Shown in pieces: positions 1 through 8,136 of a stretch of DNA of 64,000 bases; position 1 is the first letter of the stretch, and each line of letters begins with the position of its first letter. Under the pieces are notes generated by a model. That model made no database searches. It was not told where the DNA came from and worked only from the letters and a program-made list of their open reading frames with translations. Source of the DNA: Ignavibacteriota bacterium (lineage in GTDB: Bacteria > Bacteroidota > Ignavibacteria > Kapaibacteriales > UBA2268). The DNA lies in NCBI GenBank assembly GCA_019637995.1, contig JAHBUQ010000001.1, positions 1,415,589 to 1,479,588 on the forward strand, written 5' to 3'. Position numbers and translations under genes: made by a program.

Positions 1-2
1 GT

Positions 3-1358
3 TTGCCCTGGTCTTACGAGGATAATGATGCCCTTGACAGCAATAATCCAAGAGATGAAATTACGGCATTCAATGCGACAAGTTATTATCTGGACGGAAG
101 TAATACTAATCCTTGGAATATTAATATATCTGAAGGATACGATGATAATGTCGCAAGAACTATAGGAACACTACATTTTATTGGAACAACAAGAATAATT
201 AATGATTGGCAAACTATAAGAGGTAGAAGGTTTGTATATACGGCAAAGGATGGCTCTTGGTTCAATATTAAGAATTTATCTATAAATACTGTTCCTACTA
301 ATCATAAACGTATTGACACAAGAACAGACACTGATTTAACGGAATTAATTAAAGCAGAGTTTTCCTATAGTCCAACCTCAGATGTTTGGATATTGGTAAG
401 CTTAGAAAGAAAGATGAATACTGCACAACAATCATCAAGTCAATCACAATGTTGTAAGCAAGAAATTTATTACGAACTGATTTCGGTTGTAGGTGGAGAC
501 AAACTTCAGCTTGGTGGTGTACCAAATGGCTTATTAACAAACGGAGATGATTGTTCATATTTCCAAGTTCATTTACAAGGTGAATGGAGCGTTGAACCAA
601 TGGACAATGACGAAGGTCTTGACTTTCACGGAGTTCCTCTTTATTGTCAGTTTTTGATTCGACAAGATGAAAATTCTGCGTGGACTATAGTTAAATCGGT
701 AAGGTATAATTGGCAATCTGGAGAAACAATTTATTTTGATGAAGAATTCATTTATTTGAATACCGGTAGTTTTTACGTTGGTTGCTCATTTTCAGATGAA
801 GAATTTGGTAATGGACATACTGTTTATCCTATTCAAAATTTCGAGAGATTTTGGATTAGAATGAATGTTGTCAAATGCCCTAAAACAAGTTGGTTCAATA
901 GATATGACATTCTAAGTACAGGTGTTGTTCCTTTAAGCCAATTTACTGGCTATGCTCCTAGTCCAATTGGAGAGGGATTACCCTTTGATGGTTTCTATGA
1001 AGTTATGGTATTTGTTGAATTTAAAGAATATGAATCAAATAGAATAAATACTGCTTCTTGTGTCAGTTCACAGACTTTGGAATTAATGGCTCCGATGGAC
1101 AATTGGAGATTGGTAGATAAAAGTGGTGTGATTTCAGTTACAGCAACTCACGAAGATGTTAAATGGTTCAATTTTTCATTACAGGGTTCTGCAATTATTT
1201 TTGCACAATCTAATATTTGTGGTTCAAGAGCGGTAAGTTATAGAGTTACTTTGCCCAACGGATCATTTAGACAAATTCTCGGTGGCTATATTCACGTGAA
1301 GTATTTAGGCACGATTGAAGGATTAAATTGTAAAGAAGTACAACAAGGCGGACAATAA
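3..1358 (+). CDS. Phage structural protein, 5' end outside window
   Basis: The reading frame is open to the left edge, so the true start lies outside the window; at least 451 residues are visible. I do not recognise the family. The protein is rich in beta-prone, aromatic and Asn/Ser/Thr residues with almost no charged helical stretches, which suits a virion or tail structural protein. Its place as the first of a co-directional series leading to a tail tube candidate, a frameshifting chaperone and a tape measure protein supports a virion role. There is a Cys pair (residues 149-150 of the visible part) and several further Cys. The function is inferred from neighbours only; it could be a head-tail connector or a fibre-like protein. 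Confidence 0.55.
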   Translation: MPWSYEDNDALDSNNPRDEITAFNATSYYLDGSNTNPWNINISEGYDDNVARTIGTLHFIGTTRIINDWQTIRGRRFVYTAKDGSWFNIKNLSINTVPTNHKRIDTRTDTDLTELIKAEFSYSPTSDVWILVSLERKMNTAQQSSSQSQCCKQEIYYELISVVGGDKLQLGGVPNGLLTNGDDCSYFQVHLQGEWSVEPMDNDEGLDFHGVPLYCQFLIRQDENSAWTIVKSVRYNWQSGETIYFDEEFIYLNTGSFYVGCSFSDEEFGNGHTVYPIQNFERFWIRMNVVKCPKTSWFNRYDILSTGVVPLSQFTGYAPSPIGEGLPFDGFYEVMVFVEFKEYESNRINTASCVSSQTLELMAPMDNWRLVDKSGVISVTATHEDVKWFNFSLQGSAIIFAQSNICGSRAVSYRVTLPNGSFRQILGGYIHVKYLGTIEGLNCKEVQQGGQ

Positions 1359-1382
1359 GAATTTTATATAAAGGTAAAAAAA

Positions 1383-1553
1383 ATGCAGTATATCATAACA
1401 GAACAAACCATCAATAAAATTATCAGCTTAATAGCAGATAAACCATTCAAAGATGTGATTTCATTACTTAATGAAATTAAAACTGTTCCAAACATTGAAG
1501 ATGAAATTATAATTAATAATGATTTAGGAGGTCAAAATGCCAACATCAACTGA
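1383..1553 (+). CDS. Small phage protein, 56 residues
   Basis: An ATG 24 bases after the previous stop opens a 56-residue frame that begins MQYIITEQTINKIISLIADK and is mostly helical. It ends 17 bases inside the next gene (ATG at 1537), a compact overlap typical of phage operons. An A-rich stretch with AAGG lies upstream of the ATG. No family is recognised. The case for it being real is its fit into an otherwise unused gap and the overlapping arrangement; there is no homology evidence. Confidence 0.45.
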   Translation: MQYIITEQTINKIISLIADKPFKDVISLLNEIKTVPNIEDEIIINNDLGGQNANIN

Positions 1554-2259
1554 TAAAAAAATCATACTAACAGGTTCTCCATTCGCTTGGATTCACAAAA
1601 TTGAGAACGAAGATTTGTCTGAACTATGGAAGTTTAACAACTTGCAATCGTCCACTTACAAGATTCTGAAACCAGGTTCAAGTTCTCAGGGTTCTGAGAA
1701 CATAGACATTAACAGAGCTGACGGTGCAATTTGGAGATTTCCAAAAACTAATCTTATTCTCTCTGGTGAAGATGAAAGCGACATCACACCTGCCGATGCT
1801 TCAAGCGATGCCTCTAACAAAGGAGAAATTACATTAGTGATTAATGAAGCTCCAATTGAATCAAACTCTTGGACTGCATTCATTAAGCAATTAAAAGACA
1901 ATATGGATGCCAAATTCTTAATCACAATTGGTACAGGATATTCACACAAAGCAAGAACCGATGCAACTCTACGTAAGCCAGATGGATTCATTCATATGAT
2001 TGGCAAAGTAAATAATGACTTGGAACAGCAACTTAACAACAGTCCTGCTTCCATAACTATTACTTTTGTATCTTATAAGAACTCTGGACTTGAAGCTACA
2101 GACTTGACAGCAGTAAGCCTATTTACAGCTATTACGTGGAAACTTGGTGGAACAGGTAAGGATATAGAAGGTATCAAACCGCCTGACCTTCTCTCAACAG
2201 ATGCAGAAAGACTATTGACAGGAGATGTTGTTGTCATTACGAATATTACTTATAGTTAG
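1537..2259 (+). CDS. Probable tail tube (major tail) protein
   Basis: This 240-residue protein starts at an ATG preceded by a strong AGGAGG at 1526-1531. Its composition is beta-rich with few Cys, and it lies upstream of the tail assembly chaperone and tape measure genes, the region where long-tailed phages usually carry the major tail protein. A stretch around residues 35-65 is rich in Gly, Ser and Asn. I see no catalytic motif. The tail tube call is inference from gene order, size and composition; another small virion protein is possible. It is followed after three bases by the next gene, so the two are probably co-translated. Confidence 0.45.
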   Translation: MPTSTDKKIILTGSPFAWIHKIENEDLSELWKFNNLQSSTYKILKPGSSSQGSENIDINRADGAIWRFPKTNLILSGEDESDITPADASSDASNKGEITLVINEAPIESNSWTAFIKQLKDNMDAKFLITIGTGYSHKARTDATLRKPDGFIHMIGKVNNDLEQQLNNSPASITITFVSYKNSGLEATDLTAVSLFTAITWKLGGTGKDIEGIKPPDLLSTDAERLLTGDVVVITNITYS

Positions 2260-2262
2260 ATT

Positions 2263-4677
2263 ATGAGATTTTGGCAGAAATATCGCTTTACAGAATATTT
2301 ATTCGGACAGCAAGCTGTTGTATTTGCTGTTTCAGATTCATATACAGAGCTATTTCAAGATAATGGAATAGAAACAGATATTTTTATGCTTGAATCAGTT
2401 AAAAAGGATTTGAATACTGAAGAAGGTAGTTACGCAATTGACGAACTACCTTTTTCAATTAATCATCTTGCATGCCAAAATGAAAGTGATGAAAAAGCAC
2501 TTTACTTTGTTCTCGATGCTACAAATATCAAAGTAAACAGATATTGTGGGATATTCTTTGGAGAAGTTGCAACTCTAGAAAATATGCTTTTCCTGGGTAA
2601 AATTAGCAGTAAAGTGTCCGGGACTGATAAGCTTTGGATAGGAGAAGAATACGACTTTTTTGTAAATCCCAAAAGAGAATATAAGTTTTCTGCTTATAGT
2701 TTTGATATTTCTGTGCTTGACCAAGTAAAGCTAACTGGAAAGATAGAGAACTTGGAAGGGACGCCAATAGATAATGTTTATCAAAGGTTTGAAAATGAAA
2801 ATTGGGCGTCAATGAAAAGTATTTTCCAATATAGACTTTCTTATTCGATTGATAACGTATCAAGTAATTTAGTGTACTTGTGCCCACTTGGTAATTTATA
2901 TCAAGTAATTAAAGAATATTTGCTCAAAGCATCATCAATTATTTCTGAACTTACGAATACTGCATTACAGTTGAATTTGCTTGAAAGTTCCTTAGGATTT
3001 CAAACAAGTCCTGTTTCATATGCTTTGGTTAAAGAATATAGCGATGAGGTTAAGGAAATCAAAGCAGAACAAAGCATAAGAATTGAACTTAAACTCTCCA
3101 ATCATAGCGGTGCTGACAATTGGTCTTCTCCATTCATCCATAGAAAAATGATTGATCCTACTTTAGGCAATTCCGGGCAGCAAGATTGGCAGAAGAACCA
3201 AATCTCAAGTGAATTAGCTTATTCATTCAGAAGCATTGATAATATTTCCGATTTACTATTTGAAATAGCAAGAAGTTTTGGATGTTACTTATTTATAAGC
3301 TATACATCAGGCACATCATTAAATCTTGAGTTCAAATCTCGGAAAGGATTAGTTGATAATGATTATACATATATCATAGGAACAAGTGAGGCAAGTTTCG
3401 ATACAAGTTCTATTATTACTAAAGAATCTAATGAATTTTACGGTCTTGCTAATAATTTTGCTGTAGATGAGTTTGATGATGTAAGTAATAAACCCAACAC
3501 TAACGAACCTGAAGCATCGAAGAAGTTTCAAGATTTCGATAAACAAAGAAAGTACGACAAAGAAAAGAAAGGCATTGAATCCGAAAGACTGCTATTAACT
3601 ACTTCAATAACAAGAGCTGTTTTGTGTGCTGTCAATGATTACGGTGGTCATTTCTATTATCATGTCCCCTTAAACGTTACTCGTAACAACAGTAATTGGG
3701 AAACAACTATTCTCCAATCAATTGCTAATGCTCCCGGCAAAGGTAGTAGCAGTTCAATTGAGAGAATTCATACTGGTATATATGTTAAGACAAAACCTAT
3801 TGAACCAACTCAAATACAAAGAATTGGGCTTGTTGATGTTTGGAGACCAGCGGCAAAGATTTTTGCTAATATCAATGGTACAGCTTTAGATTTTGATTCG
3901 CTATCTAAATATGTAAACTATATTCTTGCAAGAGATAAACAATATTACGAAACTGAATATTCATTGACTGTTCCATATTGGAATGCTTTTTCAAAATACC
4001 AAGACGGCTCTAACTCTTCTTGGAAAAATATCAAACTTGGCTCTAAAGTCAAGATTGCTGAAACGGTCAAAAGATTTGATAATGGTGTTTGGCTCGAAGA
4101 AGATGTTCAAAGGGACTTTGTCGTTGTCGGAATTGAAATTAATCTTCAAAAACCTGAAACTAAGTTAAAATTACATTCATTAGAGAGGTTTGCTTATGGT
4201 TGGTGGGAAGGCAATGAAGGTTTGCTACCTTTGTTTATGATGTCTATGCTTAATAGCGGATTTATTTCAGAAGAATCAACTTTAGTTCAAAACTATGAAA
4301 TTGAAGATGATGAAGAAATACTGTCTGGAGATGCTGTGATGTTGCTTCCCAGTGGACGTATAGCAAAATCAAAAAGTAGGAGTATCTATCATAATAAAAC
4401 CATCGGGATCGCTAAAGAATCAGGTTTGGGAAATGACAATATTCTGGTTCAGATTTCTGGCAGAGTGGTTAGTGATAGCTATGCATTTACTAACATTGGA
4501 AAGCAAGTTTATGCACGAACAAACTCAATTGGTTTAAACATATTGGAGAATATTTTGAATATTCCTAATTATTCAGAAGATATGGTTATTTCCTTAGGTA
4601 CGATTGATTCTCAAAACAGCTTTATACTTGAAATCGTTGAATTTCCATATGAATCAGGAGTACTCCAAGAGCCGTGA
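2263..4677 (+). CDS. Large phage tail/baseplate protein
   Basis: This 804-residue protein starts three bases after the preceding stop. The body mixes beta-rich and amphipathic segments and has no signal peptide. Residues around 620-660 resemble the core of tail hub or baseplate proteins, although I cannot name a family. The last ~115 residues, beginning near GDAVMLLPSGRIAKS, form a repeated beta pattern with Gly-turns that looks like a small capsid-decoration or fibre domain added to the end. The stop codon overlaps the GTG of the next gene, so translation is probably coupled. A tail role is inferred from context; the exact part (hub, distal tail, fibre) is not determined. Confidence 0.5.
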   Translation: MRFWQKYRFTEYLFGQQAVVFAVSDSYTELFQDNGIETDIFMLESVKKDLNTEEGSYAIDELPFSINHLACQNESDEKALYFVLDATNIKVNRYCGIFFGEVATLENMLFLGKISSKVSGTDKLWIGEEYDFFVNPKREYKFSAYSFDISVLDQVKLTGKIENLEGTPIDNVYQRFENENWASMKSIFQYRLSYSIDNVSSNLVYLCPLGNLYQVIKEYLLKASSIISELTNTALQLNLLESSLGFQTSPVSYALVKEYSDEVKEIKAEQSIRIELKLSNHSGADNWSSPFIHRKMIDPTLGNSGQQDWQKNQISSELAYSFRSIDNISDLLFEIARSFGCYLFISYTSGTSLNLEFKSRKGLVDNDYTYIIGTSEASFDTSSIITKESNEFYGLANNFAVDEFDDVSNKPNTNEPEASKKFQDFDKQRKYDKEKKGIESERLLLTTSITRAVLCAVNDYGGHFYYHVPLNVTRNNSNWETTILQSIANAPGKGSSSSIERIHTGIYVKTKPIEPTQIQRIGLVDVWRPAAKIFANINGTALDFDSLSKYVNYILARDKQYYETEYSLTVPYWNAFSKYQDGSNSSWKNIKLGSKVKIAETVKRFDNGVWLEEDVQRDFVVVGIEINLQKPETKLKLHSLERFAYGWWEGNEGLLPLFMMSMLNSGFISEESTLVQNYEIEDDEEILSGDAVMLLPSGRIAKSKSRSIYHNKTIGIAKESGLGNDNILVQISGRVVSDSYAFTNIGKQVYARTNSIGLNILENILNIPNYSEDMVISLGTIDSQNSFILEIVEFPYESGVLQEP

Positions 4678-5087
4678 AAGAAATAGCACTAAGATATGGT
4701 GATGAAAGACTGACTTCATTAGCTTTTGATGAAAATGCACCCAATCAAGAGTTATTTGAAACAGTCAAATGTACTGACTTGTTAGTAAACAAGACTGAAG
4801 AATCAGGGATTTTACTAAATGGCAGGAAATTCAACCATATTCTTTATTGCCACAAAGACATTGAAGTTATTATTAGTGCCGATGAAATATATCATAGTGA
4901 GATTCTTGATTTCTTACAAAGTTTTTGGATTGGCAGGTTTAAATACATTGCAATTCAAAAAGATTCAATCTGGGGTAATTATGTGCAAGTTATGACTGAA
5001 ACTGGAAGGTTTCCAATTAGTTACATAGACGAAATACGAGATTTACCGGAAGTTGCATTGAATTTATCATATGTGAATCCATTATGA
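4674..5087 (+). CDS. Hypothetical phage tail-region protein
   Basis: This 137-residue protein starts at GTG, overlapping the TGA of the previous gene in a GTGA arrangement, and ends overlapping the next ATG by four bases. That tight stacking argues it is a real operon member. The sequence is mixed alpha/beta with two Cys (near residues 33 and 59) and no motif I recognise. Small proteins between hub-like and chaperone genes in tail operons are often tail completion or baseplate wedge proteins, but nothing in the sequence itself shows this. Confidence 0.5.
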   Translation: MKEIALRYGDERLTSLAFDENAPNQELFETVKCTDLLVNKTEESGILLNGRKFNHILYCHKDIEVIISADEIYHSEILDFLQSFWIGRFKYIAIQKDSIWGNYVQVMTETGRFPISYIDEIRDLPEVALNLSYVNPL

Positions 5088-5584
5088 TAGAGATTATACT
5101 TCAAAACTTTGCAGGAGAAGTAGCATTAATGCCTATTCGAGGTATTCAATTCTTTTCCCAAGTAGAATGGGGCGATCCTTATGATGCCAACATAATTATT
5201 CATAATCTTGAAGCAGAATCAAGTTTTCGACTTTCTCCTATCACTCGAAACACCCACTTAGGAACTATTAAACGGCTTGGATATAAATTTGAAGCGACTT
5301 TATACATACCTTACAACAAACTTTATGACAATAACCTTGATTTTATTCTTGAAGAAGTTTTAAAAGGTAGATATTCAATAAGTTTAATCCTTGGAACATC
5401 GAGGGGTTGGACTGAAAACGGTTACACACCACCAAGAGCAATCAATTCAACTTACGGAACACGTATGAGTATATCGAGTTTTTCAATGAATCATTCAATT
5501 GAAATAGAATCAGTTGAATATAGACCAAGAGTTGTGTTGAGACTTTTTGGTTTTGTAAAAAGACTTTCAGAAATAGTATTTTAA
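5084..5584 (+). CDS. Hypothetical phage tail-region protein
   Basis: This 166-residue protein has its ATG inside the previous stop (ATGA). It is beta-rich; residues 60-130 contain aromatic and Arg/Thr-rich strands, as in tail completion or tube-associated proteins. It has no Cys and no signal peptide. It ends 14 bases before the tail assembly chaperone. No family is recognised. Its position immediately before the chaperone suggests a tail structural role, but this is inference from order alone. Confidence 0.5.
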   Translation: MIEIILQNFAGEVALMPIRGIQFFSQVEWGDPYDANIIIHNLEAESSFRLSPITRNTHLGTIKRLGYKFEATLYIPYNKLYDNNLDFILEEVLKGRYSISLILGTSRGWTENGYTPPRAINSTYGTRMSISSFSMNHSIEIESVEYRPRVVLRLFGFVKRLSEIVF

Positions 5585-5598
5585 AAGGAACAATTAAA

Positions 5599-6075
5599 AT
5601 GTTAGAAGAACAACACAATCCAATTGAATCTAAAGTGTTTATTCACAAAGATAAAACATATAAATATGACTTTAATATCTTGACTGTTGAGCAAGCAGAA
5701 CTTGCCCGTGAAGCAGGCGAATTCAAATATAATCAACTCCAGAACGAACCTGAAAACTTTAGGCAGGTAATCAAATCAAGAGGAGCAGAATGGCTTTCTA
5801 TTGTTTTAAGCTATCTCTTGCGTGAAGTCAAAAATGATATTCTCCAACCATTTAATAAAGACAAAGCGGAATCGGAAGTCGAGGCATTTATAAAGAACCT
5901 ACCTATTTCATACTTGAATGATTTGAGGGAGTGTGCAACGGATTTTTTTTCAGGTATCGGGAAGAAACCTCTTATCTTGGCGAACTTGCAAGGCGAAAAG
6001 AAGCGCAGCGGAATAGAAATGTTATTACCGATTTTGCAGAAGACTATGCAAGGGAACTTGAATCAAGACGCTTAA
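5599..6075 (+). CDS. Tail assembly chaperone, short (G-like) form
   Basis: This 158-residue protein has an AAGGA ribosome-binding site just upstream of its ATG. It is acidic and helical, as expected of the soluble chaperones that coat the tape measure protein during tail assembly. The reading frame contains a T8 run after codon 114; a -1 slip there enters a second frame that continues to 6266, the lambda gpG/gpGT arrangement. Size, position upstream of the tape measure gene and the frameshift signature together make the family call good even without sequence similarity. The unshifted form ends with residues read from the zero frame past the slip site. Confidence 0.7.
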   Translation: MLEEQHNPIESKVFIHKDKTYKYDFNILTVEQAELAREAGEFKYNQLQNEPENFRQVIKSRGAEWLSIVLSYLLREVKNDILQPFNKDKAESEVEAFIKNLPISYLNDLRECATDFFSGIGKKPLILANLQGEKKRSGIEMLLPILQKTMQGNLNQDA

Positions 6076-6266
6076 TCGAAGAACAAGAGAAAATTGAAAA
6101 CTGCTATAAAGTGGGTGAACTTAGCAAAAGGTTAGGAATAGCACTGGTAAATATTTGGTATGTACCTGTTCTTGCAAATAATGACATTACCAAGTACCCA
6201 ACAGTTCGCCAATCTTTACTGTCAGATGCAATCAAAACTCTTGAAATTATGATTAATACAAGATAG
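5599..6266 (+). CDS. Tail assembly chaperone, -1 frameshift (GT-like) form
   Basis: If ribosomes slip back one base in the T8 run, residues 1-117 of the short form are joined to 105 residues read in the other frame, giving about 222 residues. The downstream frame has no good start of its own: its only early ATG (5931) lies before the slip site, and it has no ribosome-binding site. It is strongly helical and charged (many Glu, Arg, Lys), which suits the tape-measure-binding T domain. In lambda-like and many other tails the long form is made in small amounts. The frame geometry is visible; the slip itself is inferred. Confidence 0.65.
5943..5950 (+). promoter_or_regulatory. -1 programmed frameshift slippery site (T8)
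   Basis: A run of eight T, preceded by GA, gives zero-frame codons TTT TTT inside the pattern T TTT TTT, which matches the X XXY YYZ slippery heptamer. A -1 slip re-pairs both tRNAs perfectly and continues in the frame that stays open to 6266. I did not find a clear downstream pseudoknot by eye. Confidence 0.65.
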
Positions 6267-6371
6267 CGTATATTAACGTTAGCCAAATTATAAGAATTTT
6301 GGCTTTAGTTAATGATCTGCTTATTTAATACTACTTTGAGCATCCGAATTCTCTATTACTTAAAACAAAAG

Positions 6372-6453
6372 TGTTGACAAAACGTTAATTATTTTGAATG
6401 TTTGTAAACATTTTTGTTGACAGTAAGAAAAAATTTTAGTATTTTTGTCAACA
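6372..6453 (+). promoter_or_regulatory. Operator cluster of the XRE-ImmA gene
   Basis: The octamer TGTTGACA occurs at 6372-6379 and 6415-6422, and its exact reverse complement TGTCAACA at 6446-6453. The last two are spaced by 31 bases, about three helical turns. Between the first and second copies is a further palindrome, ATGTTT-GT-AAACAT (6398-6411). TTGACA in the first copy could also act as a -35 box. Repeats like these in front of an XRE gene suggest autoregulation. The repeats are seen directly; their role is inferred. Confidence 0.55.
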
Positions 6454-6470
6454 TTGAAATGGAGAATTGT

Positions 6471-7520
6471 ATGGAAAATGTTTTTGCAAAGAAGTTAAAA
6501 TCAGCAAGGTTGCTTTCTGGCTTATCATTAAGAAAACTTGCTGAAAAGATGTCTATTGATTTATCAGCTCAAGCTCTTAATTTGTATGAAAAGGGCGAAA
6601 GAAAACCTGATAGTTCAATTATTATTGCATTGTCGGAAGCTTTACAAGTTCCGATTGATTATTTTTTCAGAGATTCAAATATCAAATTAGGAAATATTGA
6701 GTTTAGAAAGAAATCTAAACTTGGAAAAAAAGATATTCAACAAATAAAAGAATTTGTTATTGATTACCTTGAACGCTATATTGAAATTGAAAGAATATTA
6801 AATGTAAGATACGAATTCACTAATCCATTAGAAAAGATAGTAATTAATTCAATAGAGGACATAGAGACTGCAAGCCAAGAATTAAGAAAAAATTGGGAAA
6901 TTGGAATGAATCCGGTCTCAAACATTATTGAAATGCTTGAAGATAAGGGTGTGAAGATAGTTGAGATTGACGCAGATCAGAGCTTTGACGGTCTTGCTAC
7001 TTGGGTTGAGAATTTTCCAGTTATAGTTGTAAATCAAAATATTGACATAGTAAGAAAGAGATTTACTGTGATTCACGAGTTAGCACACTTACTACTGTCA
7101 TTTCACGAAAATTTAAACGATAAATCCATTGAGAAATTATGTCATAACTTTGCTGGTGCATTTCTCTTACCTGAAGCATCATTGAAGAATTTTCTTGGAG
7201 CCAAGCGAAGTCATATTTCAATTCAGGAATTGATTGAAATTAAAGAATATTTTGGAATCTCAATTCAAGCAGTTATATATCGCTTATTCAATCTAAATAT
7301 TATTTCTGAAGCTACTTTAAAAGGTTTCTTTATTAGACTTAATAAAGAAAAGCAAAGAAATGAAGCGAATTTTGGAAAATATGTTGGAGAAGAATCAAGT
7401 AGCAGATTTGAGAGATTAGTTCTTAAAGCTGCAAGCGAGGAAATTATTACTTTCAGTAAAGCTTCTCAACTTATGAAACAGAACCTTGAAGAATTTAGGC
7501 GAGGTTTTGAAGTATTCTAA
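6471..7520 (+). CDS. XRE family regulator fused to ImmA/IrrE metallopeptidase
   Basis: This 349-residue protein has an N-terminal helix-turn-helix (about residues 8-60, with the XRE features LRKLAEKM and an NLYEKGERKP recognition region), a linker, and an ImmA/IrrE zinc-peptidase domain with HELAH at residues 202-206. I chose the ATG at 6471 because GGAG lies at 6461-6464 and the protein then begins right before the HTH; a longer frame opens upstream from a TTG at 6414. Its stop overlaps the ATG of the PIN gene (TAATG), so the two are one unit. Such proteins bind DNA and cleave a repressor or antitoxin when triggered; here it is probably the antitoxin or sensor partner of the PIN nuclease. 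It lies inside a phage tail module, an unusual place for a regulator. Confidence 0.85.
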   Translation: MENVFAKKLKSARLLSGLSLRKLAEKMSIDLSAQALNLYEKGERKPDSSIIIALSEALQVPIDYFFRDSNIKLGNIEFRKKSKLGKKDIQQIKEFVIDYLERYIEIERILNVRYEFTNPLEKIVINSIEDIETASQELRKNWEIGMNPVSNIIEMLEDKGVKIVEIDADQSFDGLATWVENFPVIVVNQNIDIVRKRFTVIHELAHLLLSFHENLNDKSIEKLCHNFAGAFLLPEASLKNFLGAKRSHISIQELIEIKEYFGISIQAVIYRLFNLNIISEATLKGFFIRLNKEKQRNEANFGKYVGEESSSRFERLVLKAASEEIITFSKASQLMKQNLEEFRRGFEVF

Positions 7521-8023
7521 TGAAAGTAGCCATAAAAGATGCAAATATTATTTTCGACCTTTATGAAATGGATTTATTGGAGAGTTGTTTAGGTCTTGAC
7601 TTTGACTTCATCACAAGTGATTTTGTCAATAGCGAAATAAAAACTGAAACTATTAAATTGATAATAAATGAATATAAATTAAAAAAAATAATTTCCATTG
7701 AATCATTAGATGCAGAGCAATTAACGGAGGCATTTCAGATAAATTTAGAACAACCCGGTTTGTCTATACCAGATTGTTCGGTTATTATATTGGCACAAAA
7801 GCACAACGCAATTATTCTGTCCGGAGATAAAGCTTTAAGGAATAAAGCAAAACAGTCAGGCATTGAATATCACGGAATTCTTTGGATATTAGATACTTTG
7901 ATTGAGTATAATAGAATCTCCAAAGATACTGCTTTTACTAAGCTTAAAGAATTAATGAAGACGAATAAAAGACTTCCTGTTTCAGAATGTAATAAAAGGT
8001 TTGAGAACTGGTCAAACAAATAA
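7520..8023 (+). CDS. PIN-domain nuclease, toxin candidate
   Basis: This 167-residue protein shows the four acidic positions of the PIN fold: D7 in the first strand, E39, D85 and D103 (the last in the LSGDKALR turn). PIN proteins are magnesium-dependent RNases and many are type II toxins. Its ATG overlaps the stop of the XRE-ImmA gene, so the two are co-translated and likely act as a pair. Pairings of ImmA-type proteins with PIN nucleases are known in bacterial genomes. The toxin role is inferred. A 113-base gap without a gene separates it from the tape measure gene. Confidence 0.8.
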   Translation: MKVAIKDANIIFDLYEMDLLESCLGLDFDFITSDFVNSEIKTETIKLIINEYKLKKIISIESLDAEQLTEAFQINLEQPGLSIPDCSVIILAQKHNAIILSGDKALRNKAKQSGIEYHGILWILDTLIEYNRISKDTAFTKLKELMKTNKRLPVSECNKRFENWSNK

Positions 8024-8136
8024 CCTCATATTTACATTATCCTGCACCTAATACATACATTCAATACCTGTACTCATTACTTGTAATCTTTCGAGCCAAT
8101 TGCTTTATTTTGTAATTTTTAAATATTGCAATAGGT

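Noticed and set aside
349..600. 83-residue frame on - inside the first phage gene
   Set aside because: It lies opposite a coding frame with consistent composition and has no neighbours in its direction or ribosome-binding site; it is a shadow.
5931..6266. Separate gene on + from ATG 5931
   Set aside because: Its start lies before the slip site, has no ribosome-binding site and sits inside the chaperone gene; the frame makes sense only as the -1 extension of that gene.
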